From Rhodobacteraceae bacterium UBA6796 (lineage in GTDB: Bacteria > Pseudomonadota > Alphaproteobacteria > Rhodobacterales > Rhodobacteraceae): a stretch of DNA of 6,973 nt. The notes beneath the pieces are model-generated. The model ran no database searches, was not told where the DNA came from, and worked only from the letters and a program-made list of their open reading frames with translations. The stretch is taken from the NCBI GenBank assembly GCA_002452815.1, contig DKFM01000010.1, positions 1 to 6,973 on the forward strand, read 5' to 3'. Each line of letters begins with the position of its first letter. Position 1 is the first letter of the stretch. Positions 6,115-6,973 of this stretch are shown piece by piece. The translations under genes were made by a program, and so were the position numbers.

Positions 6115-6654
6115 CTAGCCCTCGAAATCCGTGCTGTCCCCCGGCCCGAGCGCGCGCTGCATGAGCACGGTATCGAGCCAGCGCCCATGCTTCCATCCCA
6201 CCGAGCGGAGCGTGCCGACATGATCGAAACCCAGGGCCCGATGCAGGCCGATCGAGGCGGCATTCGCGGAATCCCCGATCACTGCGATCATCTGGCGAAA
6301 ACCGCGGTCCGTGCAGCGCGCGATCAGGTCTTCCAGCAACGCACGCCCGACGCCCGCGTGCTGGCAGTCCTTGCGCACATAGACCGAATTCTCGACATTG
6401 CCGCGATAGGCGGGCCGGGCGCGATAGGCGCCGCCATAGGCATATCCGGCCACTGCGCCATCCAGCACCGCAACCAGATAGGGATAGCCCGCGCCGGTGA
6501 TGTTCTGCCAGCGCGCCTGCATTTCTGCGATGCTTGGGGGCTCCAGTTCAAAACTCGCCGTCCCGGTCAGAACCGCATCGGCATAGATGGCCTGAATGGC
6601 AGGAATGTCGTCCGGGCCGCAGGCCCGCAGGGTCAGGTTCTGGCCAGAAATCAT
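6115..6654 (-). CDS. GNAT N-acetyltransferase, phosphinothricin-acetyltransferase-like
   Basis: A 179-residue cytoplasmic acetyltransferase of the Bar/Pat and YncA(MnaT) branch, which transfers acetyl from acetyl-CoA to the amino group of compounds such as phosphinothricin, methionine sulfone or methionine sulfoximine. Visible landmarks are TGTASFELEPPS (30-41), the conserved E88 in VENSVYV, the acetyl-CoA-binding QHAGVG (98-103), QMIAVIGDSANAASIGLH ending at H138, and GTLRSVGWKHGRWLDTVLMQ (147-166), which is strongly diagnostic of this branch. The ATG at 6654 is chosen because GAGGAG lies 6 bases upstream; an in-frame ATG at 6690 would add MRICPDTIEERT, which relatives lack. It is the first gene of a tight two-gene operon with the MFS transporter and faces a LysR-like gene 89 bp away. 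The true substrate is unknown; in soil or marine bacteria these enzymes often guard against amino-acid analogues. Confidence 0.92.
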   Translation of the reverse strand: MISGQNLTLRACGPDDIPAIQAIYADAVLTGTASFELEPPSIAEMQARWQNITGAGYPYLVAVLDGAVAGYAYGGAYRARPAYRGNVENSVYVRKDCQHAGVGRALLEDLIARCTDRGFRQMIAVIGDSANAASIGLHRALGFDHVGTLRSVGWKHGRWLDTVLMQRALGPGDSTDFEG

Positions 6655-6683
6655 GGTGCGCTCCTCAATCGTGTCCGGACAAA

Positions 6684-6698
6684 TTCGCATTTTCGGAA
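6684..6698. promoter_or_regulatory. Candidate LysR box (T-N11-A) upstream of the GNAT gene
   Basis: TTCGCATTTTCGGAA has dyad symmetry at its ends (TTC...GAA) and the T-N11-A form (T6685, A6697) known for LysR binding sites. It lies in the divergent gap, downstream of the proposed GNAT promoter, where binding would repress. Only four of seven symmetric pairs match, so it is weak evidence. Confidence 0.3.
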
Positions 6699-6719
6699 CA
6701 GAAAGAAAATGATATGTGA

Positions 6720-6748
6720 TTTATACAAAGCATAAGGTAAACTTTGAA
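6720..6748 (-). promoter_or_regulatory. Predicted sigma-70-like promoter of the GNAT-MFS operon
   Basis: On the minus strand TTCAAA (6748-6743) and TATAAA (6725-6720) stand 17 bp apart, matching -35 and -10 consensus at four and five of six positions. The start would be near 6713, giving a leader of about 60 nt before the ATG at 6654. The -35 hexamer overlaps the start codon of the divergent LysR-like gene. Confidence 0.45.
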
Positions 6749-6953
6749 AAATACCCTGGCCCTTCACCATCTCGACATCCTGATTGATGTCGTCGAGCTT
6801 GGCACGTTTTCCGCCGCGGCCGAGAAGGCGCAGCTTTCGCAGCCCGCCGTCAGCCAGCAGATCCGGCAGCTTGAACGCTTTTTCGGCGCACGTCTTCTGG
6901 AGCGATGCGGGCGCAAGGTCCGGCCAACCGATGTCGGGCGCCTGGTGGTTTGA
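6744..6953 (+). CDS. LysR-family regulator, N-terminal fragment with early stop (likely frameshifted)
   Basis: The 69 readable codons are a full LysR winged helix-turn-helix: LDILIDVVELGTFSAAAEKA, then SQPAVSQQIRQLERFFGARL and LLERCGRKVRPTDVGRL. The TGA at 6951-6953 then stops it, whereas family members are near 300 residues, so no effector domain is encoded in this frame. Losing one T from the TTT at 6949-6951 would continue the reading as LVVEPRRVCR, which fits the helix that normally follows. A frameshift, natural or a sequencing/assembly error near the end of the piece, is therefore more likely than a short native protein. The start is TTG at 6744: an in-frame stop lies at 6738-6740, no other start precedes the conserved region, and AAGG stands 6 bases upstream. 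It diverges from the GNAT-MFS operon and would be its regulator if functional. Confidence 0.7.
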   Translation: MKNTLALHHLDILIDVVELGTFSAAAEKAQLSQPAVSQQIRQLERFFGARLLERCGRKVRPTDVGRLVV

Positions 6954-6973
6954 ACCGCGCCGGGTTTGCCGGA

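Overview
The window is high-GC DNA, dense in genes, with short AT-richer gaps between divergent promoters. Gene families, codon bias and layout (SCP2-type thiolase, ScoA-type CoA-transferase, several LysR regulators) suggest an alphaproteobacterium, probably Rhodobacterales (Paracoccus/Roseobacter-like). This placement is inference from protein style; there is no rRNA or other marker. Both ends cut or break a gene, so the piece may be a small contig.

Layout. (1) Positions 1-1900, minus strand: an SCP2-type thiolase followed by the A subunit of a 3-oxoacid CoA-transferase, which runs off the left edge. Together they suit activation of a 3-oxoacid (acetoacetate or a homologue) with CoA and its thiolytic cleavage. 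(2) Positions 1901-2582: a divergent promoter region with a cluster of TACGTA palindromes, then a plus-strand PAS-LuxR regulator that probably controls the thiolase operon and itself. (3) Positions 2621-4875: a minus-strand LysR regulator divergent from a plus-strand pair, a small cupin closely resembling manganese-dependent (R)-hydroxynitrile lyases and a classical short-chain dehydrogenase. A perfect dyad lies between lysR and the cupin gene, and a strong hairpin between the cupin and dehydrogenase genes. (4) Positions 4884-4906: a GC-rich hairpin between convergent genes. (5) Positions 4945-6654, minus strand: a phosphinothricin-acetyltransferase-like GNAT and an MFS transporter 3 nt apart, probably a detoxification/export pair. 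(6) Positions 6744-6953, plus strand: the N-terminal DNA-binding part of another LysR regulator, divergent from the GNAT gene and interrupted by a stop codon that a one-base frameshift would explain.

The window thus holds three side-by-side modules of the same design: a regulator transcribed away from a short metabolic or resistance operon. No RNA genes, CRISPR arrays, insertion sequences or phage genes were seen. Nothing here is clearly a new system; the best leads are the TACGTA operator with its PAS-LuxR partner, the hydroxynitrile-lyase-like cupin with its dehydrogenase, and the broken LysR.
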